Assembly (NCBI RefSeq): GCF_017744015.1
Contig: NZ_JAGHRA010000001.1
Location: 496,001 to 560,000, forward strand
Length of the DNA stretch: 64,000 nucleotides
Reading direction: 5' to 3'
DNA from: Paracoccus sp. R12_2
Lineage (GTDB): Bacteria > Pseudomonadota > Alphaproteobacteria > Rhodobacterales > Rhodobacteraceae
Both the position numbers and the translations under genes were made by a program. Positions 39,681-49,482 of the stretch are shown one piece after another. The notes below the pieces were generated by a model, which saw nothing but the letters and a program-made list of their open reading frames with translations, did no database searches and was not told where the DNA came from. The stretch's first letter is position 1. The number at the start of each line of letters is the position of its first letter.

Positions 39681-40268
39681 TCAAAGCGCGGCGGCGCGCT
39701 GAAAGGCAGGTCGCTGCCGCATCCGGTCAAGGAAATCGGTCAGCCGCGTTTCGACGACCGGAAATCTTGCCGTCAGGGCCCAGGTCAGGCAATGCGCCAG
39801 GATCAGGTCGGGCACAGTCATCTTGTCACCCATCACGAACGCGCCCTCGCCGATCCTGTGGACCAGGGTCTTCTGGCTGCGTTCGAATTCCCAGCGCAGC
39901 GTGTTCTTGATCGCGCTGAGGCGCATTTCCTCGGGCAGGACGAAGCTGTGGCGCGCAGCCAGCCACAGCGCGGCGTCGAATTCGTCCAGCAGGAACTGCG
40001 TCAGGCTGTCCTGCCGTGCGCGGTCCAGCGTGCCGGCGGGATAGGTCAGATCGCCGTGGCGATCGGTCAGGTAGGTCAGGATGGCGGTCGAATCGGTGAC
40101 CGGCGTGCCGTCGTCGATCAGCACCGGCACCTTGCCGGCAGGGTTGAACGCCACCACGCCTTCGCCATGCGGATTGGCGGGAACGTGGCGGTAGGGCTGA
40201 CCCAGCTCTTCCAGAAGCCACAGAACGCGGAAAGCGCGGCTGTTCGATGTGCCGATGACGGTGTACAT
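39681..40268 (-). CDS. Glutathione S-transferase family protein
   Basis: A 195-residue GST. The N-terminal thioredoxin-like domain starts MYTVIGTSNSRAFRV and includes GKVPVLID and DSTAILTYL, the cis-Pro and glutathione-contact segments. The C-terminal helical domain has GDKMTVPDLILAH. The function is likely detoxification or thiol chemistry; the substrate is unknown. It is 9 bp downstream of the thioesterase gene in the same direction, probably one transcript. Confidence 0.88.
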   Translation of the reverse strand: MYTVIGTSNSRAFRVLWLLEELGQPYRHVPANPHGEGVVAFNPAGKVPVLIDDGTPVTDSTAILTYLTDRHGDLTYPAGTLDRARQDSLTQFLLDEFDAALWLAARHSFVLPEEMRLSAIKNTLRWEFERSQKTLVHRIGEGAFVMGDKMTVPDLILAHCLTWALTARFPVVETRLTDFLDRMRQRPAFQRAAAL

Positions 40269-40277
40269 GCGCGCCCC

Positions 40278-40697
40278 TTATCCGGCCCAGTCCAGGATCA
40301 GTTGGGTCTGGGTGACGATCGCCGCAACCTTGCCGTCACCGCGCGTCACGGTGGTTTGCCAGACCCGCGTGGTGCGGCCGCGATGCAGTGGTTCGCAGAC
40401 CGCGCGCGCGGTATCCCCCAACCGGATCGGGCGCAGGAAATTGGTCTTGCTTTCGACTGTTGTCGTGCTGCGGCCTGCGGGAAGGTTCAGGAACGTGGCG
40501 GTGCCGCCGGCATTGTCGGCAAGCCCCATGATCGCGCCGCCATGCAGGACACCGTTGCGGTTGGCCAGATCCTGGGTCACCTGCATGTCGAACACCACCC
40601 GCTCGGGCGTCGACTCGACAAGCCTGGCACCCAGATGTCGGGCAAAGTCCGGCTGCGCCTCGGCCACCGCCTGCAAACCCGTCGCGTCATCCTGCAT
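40278..40697 (-). CDS. PaaI-type hotdog thioesterase
   Basis: A 139-residue single hotdog domain with the family signature NRNGVLHGGAIMGLADNAGG. Members hydrolyse acyl- or aryl-CoA thioesters; the substrate is not visible. The long open frame upstream is a shadow. The ATG at 40697 gives the usual family length. It lies between the GST and the lytic transglycosylase on the same strand. Confidence 0.87.
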   Translation of the reverse strand: MQDDATGLQAVAEAQPDFARHLGARLVESTPERVVFDMQVTQDLANRNGVLHGGAIMGLADNAGGTATFLNLPAGRSTTTVESKTNFLRPIRLGDTARAVCEPLHRGRTTRVWQTTVTRGDGKVAAIVTQTQLILDWAG

Positions 40698-40773
40698 CGG
40701 CTGCCCCCTTATCCGCTGCGATCCATAACGACGCGGAATCGAGGGCTTGGCAAGGGTCGGGATGCGGCCGGGA

Positions 40774-41355
40774 TCACGCCTTGCCGCAGGACACCAGCTG
40801 CGCGCGATACATCTGCGCCCGCTGGCCGACCTGACCCGAAACCCTGACCAGCCAGCTTTTGCCAAGATAGGACCGGCGCGCATAGCCCGACCGCCCCTCG
40901 TGATAGGCCAGATACTGCGAGGTGGCGTCCCATTTGGACAGGCCAAGCATCCGTGACGATCCGTCCATGTACCAGCCCATGAAATCGGTGGCATCGTTGA
41001 TGTCGTTGCGCCGCGCGCGGCGGTTGCCTGTCTCCTGGACATATTCTTCCCAGGTGCCGTCCAACGCCTGGCTGTAGCCATAGGCGCTGCTTTGCCGTCC
41101 GATGGGAATGACACCCAGTGCATATTGATGCGGCGTGCGGGCGTCGCCGATGAATTTCGACTCCTGGTGGATCGCGGCCATCTGCACATGGACGGGGATA
41201 CCCCAGCGCCGCTCGGTCTTCTTCATCGCGCGCAGATAGGCGGGCCGCTCGGCCACGATCGCGCAGGCATTGTCCAGATTGCGGGGGGCCTTGAAGTCGC
41301 CGCCACCACACGACGCGACCAGCCCGACGATCGCCAGTTTCAGAAACCTGTTCAT
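40774..41355 (-). CDS. SLT-domain lytic transglycosylase lipoprotein
   Basis: A 193-residue protein with an N-terminal signal and lipobox-like VASCGGG (cysteine near residue 15). The SLT domain shows the catalytic glutamate in IHQESKF near residue 66 and AYGYSQALDGTW near 98. It would cleave peptidoglycan strands at the cell envelope. The ATG at 41355 follows AGAGGGCAGG. That ribosome-binding site lies partly in the 3' arm of a perfect 17-bp inverted repeat, so its translation may be controlled. Confidence 0.88.
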   Translation of the reverse strand: MNRFLKLAIVGLVASCGGGDFKAPRNLDNACAIVAERPAYLRAMKKTERRWGIPVHVQMAAIHQESKFIGDARTPHQYALGVIPIGRQSSAYGYSQALDGTWEEYVQETGNRRARRNDINDATDFMGWYMDGSSRMLGLSKWDATSQYLAYHEGRSGYARRSYLGKSWLVRVSGQVGQRAQMYRAQLVSCGKA

Positions 41356-41360
41356 CCTGC

Positions 41361-41404
41361 CCTCTTGTCGTTTTCCCGCAATACTAGGGGAAAACGACAA
41401 GAGG
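41361..41404 (-). promoter_or_regulatory. 17-bp perfect inverted repeat over the transglycosylase ribosome-binding site
   Basis: CCTCTTGTCGTTTTCCC at 41361-41377 and its exact complement at 41388-41404 are separated by 10 nt. On the minus-strand RNA the 3' arm ends 5 nt before the ATG and contains AGAGG, so folding hides most of the Shine-Dalgarno. It starts 22 nt after the glpK stop, so it may also act as an RNA-end or processing structure. No T run follows. Confidence 0.7.
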
Positions 41405-41425
41405 TGAAATCACAAACCCGGAAGG

Positions 41426-42901
41426 TCAAAGCGCCAGAACGGCCTGAACCGCCCGTTTCCACGCGGAATACCGCCGGTCGCGGACAGACTCGTCCATGGC
41501 GGGTTCAAAGCGGCGATCCAGGCGCCAGGCCTTGGCGTATTCGTCGGGGCCGGGGCAGATCCCGGCGCGGTATCCGGCCAGCCACGCCGCCCCCTGCGCG
41601 GTGGTTTCGGTGTTTTCCGGCCGGTCGACGGGCGCGCCGATGATGTCGGCAAGGAACTGCATCGCCGGTTCGCTGGCGGTCATGCCGCCATCGACCCGCA
41701 ACACCGCGTCATCGGCCTTTGCCCAGTCGGCACGCATCGCCTCAAGCAGGTCGCGGGTCTGAAAGCCCACGCTTTCCAGCGCGGCACGCGCGAACTCGGC
41801 CGGCCCGGTATTGCGTGTCAGCCCGAAGATCGCGCCCCGCGCCTCGGGTGCCCAATAGGGCGCGCCCAGCCCCGTGAAGGCGGGCACCATGATGATCTGC
41901 TGGCTGTCGTCGGCCGTGGCGGACAGGCGCTGTGTTTCGGCGGCCTCGCGGATGATCTTCAGCCCGTCGCGCAGCCATTGCACCACGGCGCCCGCGATGA
42001 AGATGCTTCCCTCCAGCGCATAGGTGGTCTGACCGTCGAGGCGATAGGCGATGGTGGTCAAAAGGCGATGTCCGGAACGCACCGCCTGATCGCCGGTGTT
42101 CAGCAGCGCGAAACAGCCTGTCCCGTAGGTCGACTTCATCATGCCGGGCTGGAAACAGGCCTGTCCGACGGTCGCGGCCTGCTGGTCGCCCGCCACGCCA
42201 AGGATCGGCACCTCGCGCCCGAACAGGTCGGCCCGCGTCATCCCGAAATCGTCGGCGCTGTCCCTGACCTCGGGCAGCAGCGCCATCGGCAGGCCGAACA
42301 GCTTGCACATGTCGCGGGACCATTCGCCCTTGCGGATGTCGTACAGCAAGGTGCGGCTGGCATTGGTGGCGTCGGTCACATGCGAGCGACCGTCGGTCAG
42401 TTTCCAGATCAGAAACGTGTCCACGGTGCCGAACGCCAGTTCGCCCGCCTCGGCGCGTGCGCGTGCGCCCTCGACCTGATCAAGGATCCAGGCGATCTTG
42501 GTGGCGCTGAAATACGGGTCCAGAAGCAGCCCTGTGACGCCGGTCACCTGATCCTCGGTTCCCTCGTCCTTCAGCCGCTGGATGACGTCAGCGGTGCGGC
42601 GGTCCTGCCAGACGATGGCGCGGTGGATCGGCTGGCCGGTCTTGCGATCCCAGATCACCACCGTTTCGCGCTGATTGGTGATCCCGATCGCGTCGATGCG
42701 CGGATTGCCGGCTTTCTCCAGCGCGCCGCGTGCGGTGGCGGCGCTGGTCGTCCAGATGTCGTCGGGTTCATGTTCGACCCAGCCCGAGCGGGGAAAATGC
42801 TGGCTGAATTCCTGCTGCGCGCTGGCCTGGACGCGCAGATCGTCGCTGAACACCAGCGCGCGCGAGGATGTGGTGCCCTGATCCATCGCCAGTATCGTCA
42901 T
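41426..42901 (-). CDS. glpK: Glycerol kinase
   Basis: A 491-residue FGGY-family kinase. The N-terminal phosphate motif is [11 protein letters not shown], and the FGGY signatures and the ATP-binding segments ([12 protein letters not shown] and GLGAPYW) are present. It phosphorylates glycerol to glycerol-3-phosphate. It is the last gene of the glp operon; a 135-bp gap with the genomic repeat separates it from glpV. Confidence 0.97.
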   Translation of the reverse strand: MTILAMDQGTTSSRALVFSDDLRVQASAQQEFSQHFPRSGWVEHEPDDIWTTSAATARGALEKAGNPRIDAIGITNQRETVVIWDRKTGQPIHRAIVWQDRRTADVIQRLKDEGTEDQVTGVTGLLLDPYFSATKIAWILDQVEGARARAEAGELAFGTVDTFLIWKLTDGRSHVTDATNASRTLLYDIRKGEWSRDMCKLFGLPMALLPEVRDSADDFGMTRADLFGREVPILGVAGDQQAATVGQACFQPGMMKSTYGTGCFALLNTGDQAVRSGHRLLTTIAYRLDGQTTYALEGSIFIAGAVVQWLRDGLKIIREAAETQRLSATADDSQQIIMVPAFTGLGAPYWAPEARGAIFGLTRNTGPAEFARAALESVGFQTRDLLEAMRADWAKADDAVLRVDGGMTASEPAMQFLADIIGAPVDRPENTETTAQGAAWLAGYRAGICPGPDEYAKAWRLDRRFEPAMDESVRDRRYSAWKRAVQAVLAL

Positions 42902-42920
42902 GCCCGCCTCCTGTCTTGGT

Positions 42921-42996
42921 TTCTTCTTTGCGCAAATACCCCGCCGGAGGCTTCTTTCCGTGCCGATGAAGAATCGGGTATCTGGGCAAAGAAGAA
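42921..42996. repeat. Intergenic repeat pair forming an imperfect palindrome
   Basis: TTCTTCTTTGCGCAAATACCC (42921-42941) and its near-complement (42976-42996, two mismatches in 21) flank 34 bp between glpV and glpK. The same unit occurs at 38647-38674. Such elements are common between Rhodobacterales genes and may stabilise or terminate RNA. Confidence 0.65.
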
Positions 42997-43036
42997 GAGG
43001 GCAGTCGGGTGACCGCCCCCTGTCGTGGTTTCTTAT

Positions 43037-44749
43037 CTATTCCTGCCAGCTTTTCACCAGCTCGTCATAGCTGACGGTTTCCGGCTGCGGTTTCTCGTTT
43101 TCAAGCTTCAGCTGAGGTGCGATGGTGCCGTTTTCCTTGGCATAGTTGTTCCACCATTCCAGGTCATGTTCTTCGGCCATCTTCGGACCGATATCGCCCT
43201 GGATGCCGGCGCGCTCCAGCCGTTCCATGACCTTTTCCTGCTCGGCACACAGGCTGTCCATGGCTTCCTGGGCGGTCTTGGCGCCCGAGGACGCGTCACC
43301 GATCGCCTGCCACCACAGCTGTGCCAGCTTCGGATAATCCGGGACGTTGGTGCCGGTCGGCGACCAGTTCAGGCGGGCGGGCGAACGGTAGAATTCGACC
43401 AGACCGCCCAGCTTGGGCGCGCGTTCGGTGAAGCTGTCGTGCTGGATCGTCGATTCGCGGATGAAGGTCAGGCCGACATGGCTTTTCTTCACGTCCACCG
43501 TCTTCGAGGTGACGAACTGCGCGTAAAGCCACGCGGCCTTGGCACGGTCATCGGGCGTCGATTTCAGCAGCGTCCAGGAACCGGCATCCTGATAGCCCAG
43601 CTTCATACCGTCCTGCCAATAGGCGCCATGCGGCGAGGGGGCCATGCGCCATTTCGGCGTGCCGTCCTCGTTCACGACGGGCAGGCCGTCCTTGACCATG
43701 TCGGCGGTGAAGGCGGTGTACCAGAACATCTGCTGGGCAATCTCGCCCTGCGCGGGAACCGGGCCGCTTTCGCTGAAGGTCATGCCCTGCGCCGCGGGGG
43801 GTGCATAGGATTCCATCCAGTCCAGGTATTTCTGGATCGCATAGACCGAGGCCGGGCCGTTGGTGTCGCCGCCGCGCGCCACGCAGGATCCGACCGGGCG
43901 GCTGTTTTCATCGACGCGGATGCCCCATTCATCGACCGGCACGCCGTTCGGGATGCCCTTGTCGCCGTTTCCGGCCATCGACAGCCAGGCGTCGGTGAAG
44001 CGCCATCCAAGGCTGGGGTCCTTCTTGCCATAGTCCATATGGCCAAAGACCTTCTTGCCGTCGATTTCGCGCCCGGTGAAGAATTCGGCGATGTCCTGAT
44101 AGGCCGACCAGTTCACCGGAACGCCCAGGTCGTAGCCGTATTTTTCCTTGAATTCGGCAGCGATCTCGGGGTCGTTGAACCAGTCATAGCGGAACCAGTA
44201 GAGATTCGCGAATTGCTGGTCGGGCAGCTGATAGATGTCGCCATCGGGCGCGGTGGTAAAGCTGATCCCGATGAAGTCGTCAATGTCGAGATTGGGGTTG
44301 GTGACGTCCGCACCCTCGTTCGCCATCCAGTCGGTCAGGCTGCGGGCCTGCTGATAGCGCCAATGCGTGCCGATCAGGTCGCTGTCGTTGACATAAGCGT
44401 CATAGACATTCTCGCCCGACTGCATCTGGGTCTGCAGCTTCTCGACGACATCGCCCTCGCCGATCAGGTCATGGGTGATGTTGATGCCGGTGATGGCGCT
44501 GAACGCGGGCGCCAGAACCTTGGCCTCGTATTCATGGGTGGTGATGGTTTCCGACACCACGTTGATGTCCATCCCGGCGAAAGGCTGGGCGGCGTCGATG
44601 AACCATTGCATCTCGGCCTCCTGCTCCTCTCGGGTCAGGGTCGAGTTGTCGATTTCAGCATCGAGAAATTCCTTTGCCTCCTCGATGCCCGCCTGCGCGG
44701 CGGTCACCATCAGCGCAAGCGCCATGGCGGTCGTCAGATGTAGTTTCAT
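43037..44749 (-). CDS. glpV: Glycerol ABC transporter substrate-binding protein
   Basis: A 570-residue periplasmic binding protein with a signal peptide (residues 1-20, cleavage after AQA). The size and the EIDNSTLTREEQEAEMQWF start agree with the large binders of the GlpVSTPQU system of Rhizobium, and the neighbours fit. It delivers glycerol to GlpP/GlpQ. The ATG at 44749 has GGGAGGGAG just upstream. A 40-bp gap separates it from glpU. Confidence 0.92.
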   Translation of the reverse strand: MKLHLTTAMALALMVTAAQAGIEEAKEFLDAEIDNSTLTREEQEAEMQWFIDAAQPFAGMDINVVSETITTHEYEAKVLAPAFSAITGINITHDLIGEGDVVEKLQTQMQSGENVYDAYVNDSDLIGTHWRYQQARSLTDWMANEGADVTNPNLDIDDFIGISFTTAPDGDIYQLPDQQFANLYWFRYDWFNDPEIAAEFKEKYGYDLGVPVNWSAYQDIAEFFTGREIDGKKVFGHMDYGKKDPSLGWRFTDAWLSMAGNGDKGIPNGVPVDEWGIRVDENSRPVGSCVARGGDTNGPASVYAIQKYLDWMESYAPPAAQGMTFSESGPVPAQGEIAQQMFWYTAFTADMVKDGLPVVNEDGTPKWRMAPSPHGAYWQDGMKLGYQDAGSWTLLKSTPDDRAKAAWLYAQFVTSKTVDVKKSHVGLTFIRESTIQHDSFTERAPKLGGLVEFYRSPARLNWSPTGTNVPDYPKLAQLWWQAIGDASSGAKTAQEAMDSLCAEQEKVMERLERAGIQGDIGPKMAEEHDLEWWNNYAKENGTIAPQLKLENEKPQPETVSYDELVKSWQE

Positions 44750-44789
44750 GGTCTCCCTCCCATTGGATGCCGGTTTGCCCCGGCGGTTC

Positions 44790-45188
44790 TCACACCCAGC
44801 GGAACACCGCCGCGGCGTAGATGATCGCGCAGGCCAGCCCACCCCAGACGGGTGTGCCGATCACGCCAAGCCAGATCAGACAGATGAAGGCGCTGCCCAG
44901 AAGGCTGATGAACAGCCGGTCGCCGCGCGTCGTGGTGATTCCCAGAATGCCCTTGCGCGGGGTTTCGGGAAAGCGGATCGCAAGATAGGTGAACAGGATC
45001 AGCAGTCCTGCGATGATGGTGAAGAACAGCGCGCTGGGAAAGGTCCATGCCATCCAGCCGCCGGGATTCAGGCTGCCGAACCAGTCCCTTGCGTCATCGC
45101 GCATCGGCACCAGCGTGGTCAGCCAGAAGGCGAAGCCAAGCCAGACGATGCCGGCAAGAACGAATCCGGTATTCAAGACTCTGTTCAT
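44790..45188 (-). CDS. glpU: DUF2160 membrane protein of the glycerol operon
   Basis: A 132-residue membrane protein with four hydrophobic segments. Proteins of this family (DUF2160) lie between glpQ and glpV in rhizobial and rhodobacterial glycerol operons; a role as an accessory of the importer is inferred. The ATG at 45188 is chosen over a GTG at 45197. The gene upstream on the same strand is not glpQ, as it usually is, but an unrelated ORF whose stop lies 5 bp before this start. Confidence 0.85.
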   Translation of the reverse strand: MNRVLNTGFVLAGIVWLGFAFWLTTLVPMRDDARDWFGSLNPGGWMAWTFPSALFFTIIAGLLILFTYLAIRFPETPRKGILGITTTRGDRLFISLLGSAFICLIWLGVIGTPVWGGLACAIIYAAAVFRWV

Positions 45189-45193
45189 CACGC

Positions 45194-45613
45194 TCACCCG
45201 CTTCCTATAGATTTTGTGAAGCCGCCCAATATCCCTCCAACGAGGTCGCCGAGATTGGCGTATCCCTTACCACTTGCGTTCACCTTGGTAATCGCTTGGC
45301 CGAGCGTCAAATCACCGTTAAATCTTGAGCCGAGAAGCTGATAGCCCTTGGAGGTGAGTACGAACCGAAGAGCGTATACCTCGCCTTCAGCTGTGCCATT
45401 CATGAACTTGATTTTCTCGCTCGAGAAAACCACACCTTCATTCTGAAGCCAGTTCACGGCATCAATGAATAGCAACCTCGATTCATTCCCGCTTTCGTAG
45501 CCAAGCTCTGTGCTCCCGAATGTGGTTCGTTGGACACCATATGGCGCCAGATGTGCGACAATTCTCGCCACCATCTCTTCGCTCTGAGCTAGCGACTCAC
45601 CAGCTCCGTCCAT
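45194..45613 (-). CDS. Unrelated ORF inserted in the glp operon
   Basis: A 139-residue protein that is not part of known glp operons. The GC content is visibly lower than that of its neighbours and the codon use is less biased. It begins with ATG overlapping the glpQ stop by 1 nt, and its stop is 5 bp before the glpU ATG. The middle (LLFIDAVNWLQNEG, ALRFVLTSKGYQLLG) looks like a winged-helix-type alpha/beta domain, and the C-terminus is glycine-rich (LVGGILGGFTKSIGSG). No signal peptide. I do not recognise the family. Confidence 0.72.
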   Translation of the reverse strand: MDGAGESLAQSEEMVARIVAHLAPYGVQRTTFGSTELGYESGNESRLLFIDAVNWLQNEGVVFSSEKIKFMNGTAEGEVYALRFVLTSKGYQLLGSRFNGDLTLGQAITKVNASGKGYANLGDLVGGILGGFTKSIGSG

Positions 45614-46433
45614 CACACCCTCCCCAGGGCAAAGCCCTTGGCGATGTAGTTGCGCACGAACCAGATGACCAGGGCGCCCGGAATGATGGTCAGGATGCCG
45701 GCCGCCGCCAGCACGCCCCAGTCGAGGCCCGAGGCGCTGACCGTGCGGGTCATGGTCGCTGCGATGGGTTTGGCGTTCACCGAAGTCAGCGTTCGCGACA
45801 GCAGCAGTTCGACCCATGAGAACATGAAGCAGAAGAAGGCGGCAACCCCGATGCCCGAGGCGATCAGCGGCATGAAGATACGCGTGAAAAAGCGCGGGAA
45901 GGAATAGCCGTCGATATAGGCGGTCTCGTCGATCTCGCGCGGGACGCCCGACATGAAGCCCTCCAGGATCCACACCGCCAGCGGCACATTGAACAGGCAA
46001 TGCGCCAGCGCCACCGCGATATGCGTGTCGAACAGCCCGATCGACGAATAAAGCTGAAAGAACGGCAAGGCGAAGACCGCCGCCGGTGCCATGCGGTTGG
46101 TCAACAGCCAGAAGAACAGATGCTTGTCGCCCAGAAACCGATAGCGCGAGAACGCATAGGCGGCAGGCAGCGCGACCGTGATCGAGATGACCGTGTTCAT
46201 CACGACATAGATCAGGCTGTTCACATAACCCATGTACCATGACGGATCGGTCAGGATCGTGCGATAGTTCTCAAGCGTCGGGTTGCGCGGCCACAGGCTG
46301 AAGGCCCCGAGGATCTCGGTGTTGGTCTTCAGGCTCATGTTCAGCAGCCAGTAGATCGGCAGCATGAGGAACAGAAGATACAGCGCCATCACCAGTGCTG
46401 CGCCCCGGCCTTTCGATTCTGCGACGGCGGCCA

Positions 46434-46434
<1 letters not shown>
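45613..46434 (-). CDS. glpQ: Glycerol ABC transporter permease GlpQ
   Basis: A 273-residue permease with six predicted helices and the EAA loop (DETAYIDGYSFPRFFTRIFMPL shows as EIDETAYIDG near residue 160). It ends normally at WFVRNYIAKGFALGRV. It pairs with GlpP in the channel. Start and glpP stop overlap (TAATG). Confidence 0.93.
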
Positions 46435-47299
<865 letters not shown>

Positions 47300-47303
<4 letters not shown>

Positions 47304-48391
47304 GCGGCCCTTTCCTGTCTTGCGGGGTCGGCGCGCCAGTCATCGACATAGACATGGGCATGCGCGGGATCGATGATGACCCGATCGGTGTCCGCCGGGA
47401 TCGGCTGACCTTCCGGGACGATGACGTTCACATCGGCACCCTCGATTTGGCCCCGCACGATGCGGTGATGGCCGACATCCTCGATGCGTTTCACAGTGAA
47501 GGGCAGGCCGCCGCCACTTGCGCCAAGCCGCAGGAATTCCGGGCGGATGCCGATCTGGGTCTTGCCTGCCAGGGCGCCATAGCCATGCGCCAGCGCGATC
47601 TCGGTGCCCGCGACATGGGCGGTCGCGCCATCGATCCGCGCATCCAGCAGGTTCATGCCGGGCGATCCGATGAAATAGCCGACGAAGGTATGTTCCGGCG
47701 CGTCGAACAGCGCCTGGGGTGTTCCGGCCTGCACGACCCGGCCGTCATACATGACGACGACCTGGTCGGCGAAGGTCAGCGCCTCGGTCTGGTCATGGGT
47801 GACATAGATCATCGTGTGACCGAACCGGCGATGCAGGTCCTTCAGCTGCGTGCGCAGTTCCCACTTCATGTGCGGGTCGATCACGGTCAGCGGCTCGTCG
47901 AACAGGATCGCGTTCACGTCCTGCCGGACCATGCCGCGTCCAAGGCTGATCTTCTGCTTGGCATCCGCCGTCAGGCCCCGCGCGCGGCGGTCCAGCACCC
48001 CGGTCATGCCGATCATCTCGGCCACCTCGGCCACGCGGGACGCGATGACATCCGCCGCCAGACCACGGTTCTTCAGGGGAAAGGCCAGATTTTCGCGGAC
48101 CGACATGGTGTCGTAGACGACCGGAAACTGGAAGACCTGCGCGATGTTGCGTTCCATCGTGGGCAGCCCGGTCACGTCCCGGTCCCCGAACAGGATGCGC
48201 CCCTGTGACGGCACCAGCAGTCCCGAAATGATGTTCAGCAGCGTCGATTTTCCGCAGCCCGACGATCCCAGCAGCGCATAGGCCCCGCCGTCCTGCCATG
48301 TCAGCGTCATCGGCTTCAGCGCCCAGTCGGCGTCGCCCGACGGGTTCGGCAGATAGCTGTGGGCCAGGTTTTCCAGTGTGATCTCGGTCAT
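47300..48391 (-). CDS. glpT: Glycerol ABC transporter ATPase GlpT
   Basis: A 363-residue ATPase with a C-terminal TOBE-like domain. Walker A is LGSSGCGKST, Walker B is AILFDEP and the H-loop is canonical (YVTHDQTEAL). The signature motif is degenerate (LTADAKQ instead of LSGGQ). Together with GlpS it makes a heterodimer with one intact and one defective ATP site. It overlaps its neighbours glpS and glpP by 4 nt. Confidence 0.93.
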
Positions 48392-49482
48392 GCTTCCTCC
48401 GCCACGGCTGTCCGGGCCTCGGCCGCGTAGGGCGCGGCGCGGGCCAGCGCCCCCTCGGGCGTGAAAAGATAGATATGCGCGGGGTCCAGCCAGACGGTCA
48501 GGTTCTGGCCATGATCCAGCTTGTGGACGCCGTTGACCAGCCCGACCCAGCGATCCGGCCCGTGGCGCAGATGCAGGAATGTTTCGGCGCCGGTGATCTC
48601 GGTCGTGTCCAGCACCGTGGACAGCGGCACCGCGCCGGGCCGTTCATGCAGCGACAGGTGCGCGGGGCGGAAACCGGCCATGTAATCGCCATCGGGCAGC
48701 CCGCCCGCATCCCAATCGGCGGCGTGGATGGCCGCTCGGCCGGCGCGCAGCGAGACCTGCTTGAAGTTCATCGGCGGGTCCGAAAAGACCCGTGCCGTGG
48801 TGGCGTCCTCGGGCGCGCGATAGACCTGCGGGGTAGGGCCGAACTGGGTGATCCGACCCTCCCACAGGGTTGCGGTGTGACCACCCAGCAGCAATGCCTC
48901 TTCGGGTTCGGTCGTGGCATAGACGAAGATCGCGCCGGATTCCTCGAAGATGCGCGGAATTTCGACCCGCAATTCCTCGCGCAGCTTGTAATCCAGATTG
49001 GCCAGCGGTTCGTCCAGCAGCACCAGCCCGGCGTCCTTCACCAGCGCACGTGCCAGCGCACAACGCTGTTGCTGCCCGCCCGACAGTTCCAGCGGCTTGC
49101 GGTCCAGCATCGGCGTCAGGCGCATCATCTCGGCTGTCGCGCGCACCCGGCGGTCGATCTCGTCCTTCTTCACCCCCATCAGCCGAAGGGGCGAGGCGAT
49201 GTTGTCATAGACGCTCATCGACGGGTAGTTGATGAACTGCTGATAGACCATCGCGACCTTGCGATCCTGCACCCGCTGATCGGTCACGTCCTGACCGTTC
49301 CAGAACACCCGTCCCTGCGTCGGTTTGTCCAGCCCGGCCATCAGTCGCATCAGCGTGGTCTTTCCCGCCAGGGTCGGTCCCAGCAGGACGTTCATGCTGC
49401 CGGGGCGCAGCGTCAGGTCGGTCGGATGGATATGCACCCGGCCGCTGACCGATTTCGAGATCCCGCGCAGTTCCAGCGTCAT
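48388..49482 (-). CDS. glpS: Glycerol ABC transporter ATPase GlpS
   Basis: A 364-residue ATPase. Walker A is GPTLAGKTT, the signature is a normal LSGGQQQR, Walker B is VLLDEPLANLD, but the H-loop reads YATTEPEEAL, with threonine where histidine is normal. The C-terminal half is a regulatory TOBE-like domain. The pattern complements that of GlpT. It overlaps glpD by 4 nt at the operon front. Confidence 0.93.
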   Translation of the reverse strand: MTLELRGISKSVSGRVHIHPTDLTLRPGSMNVLLGPTLAGKTTLMRLMAGLDKPTQGRVFWNGQDVTDQRVQDRKVAMVYQQFINYPSMSVYDNIASPLRLMGVKKDEIDRRVRATAEMMRLTPMLDRKPLELSGGQQQRCALARALVKDAGLVLLDEPLANLDYKLREELRVEIPRIFEESGAIFVYATTEPEEALLLGGHTATLWEGRITQFGPTPQVYRAPEDATTARVFSDPPMNFKQVSLRAGRAAIHAADWDAGGLPDGDYMAGFRPAHLSLHERPGAVPLSTVLDTTEITGAETFLHLRHGPDRWVGLVNGVHKLDHGQNLTVWLDPAHIYLFTPEGALARAAPYAAEARTAVAEEA

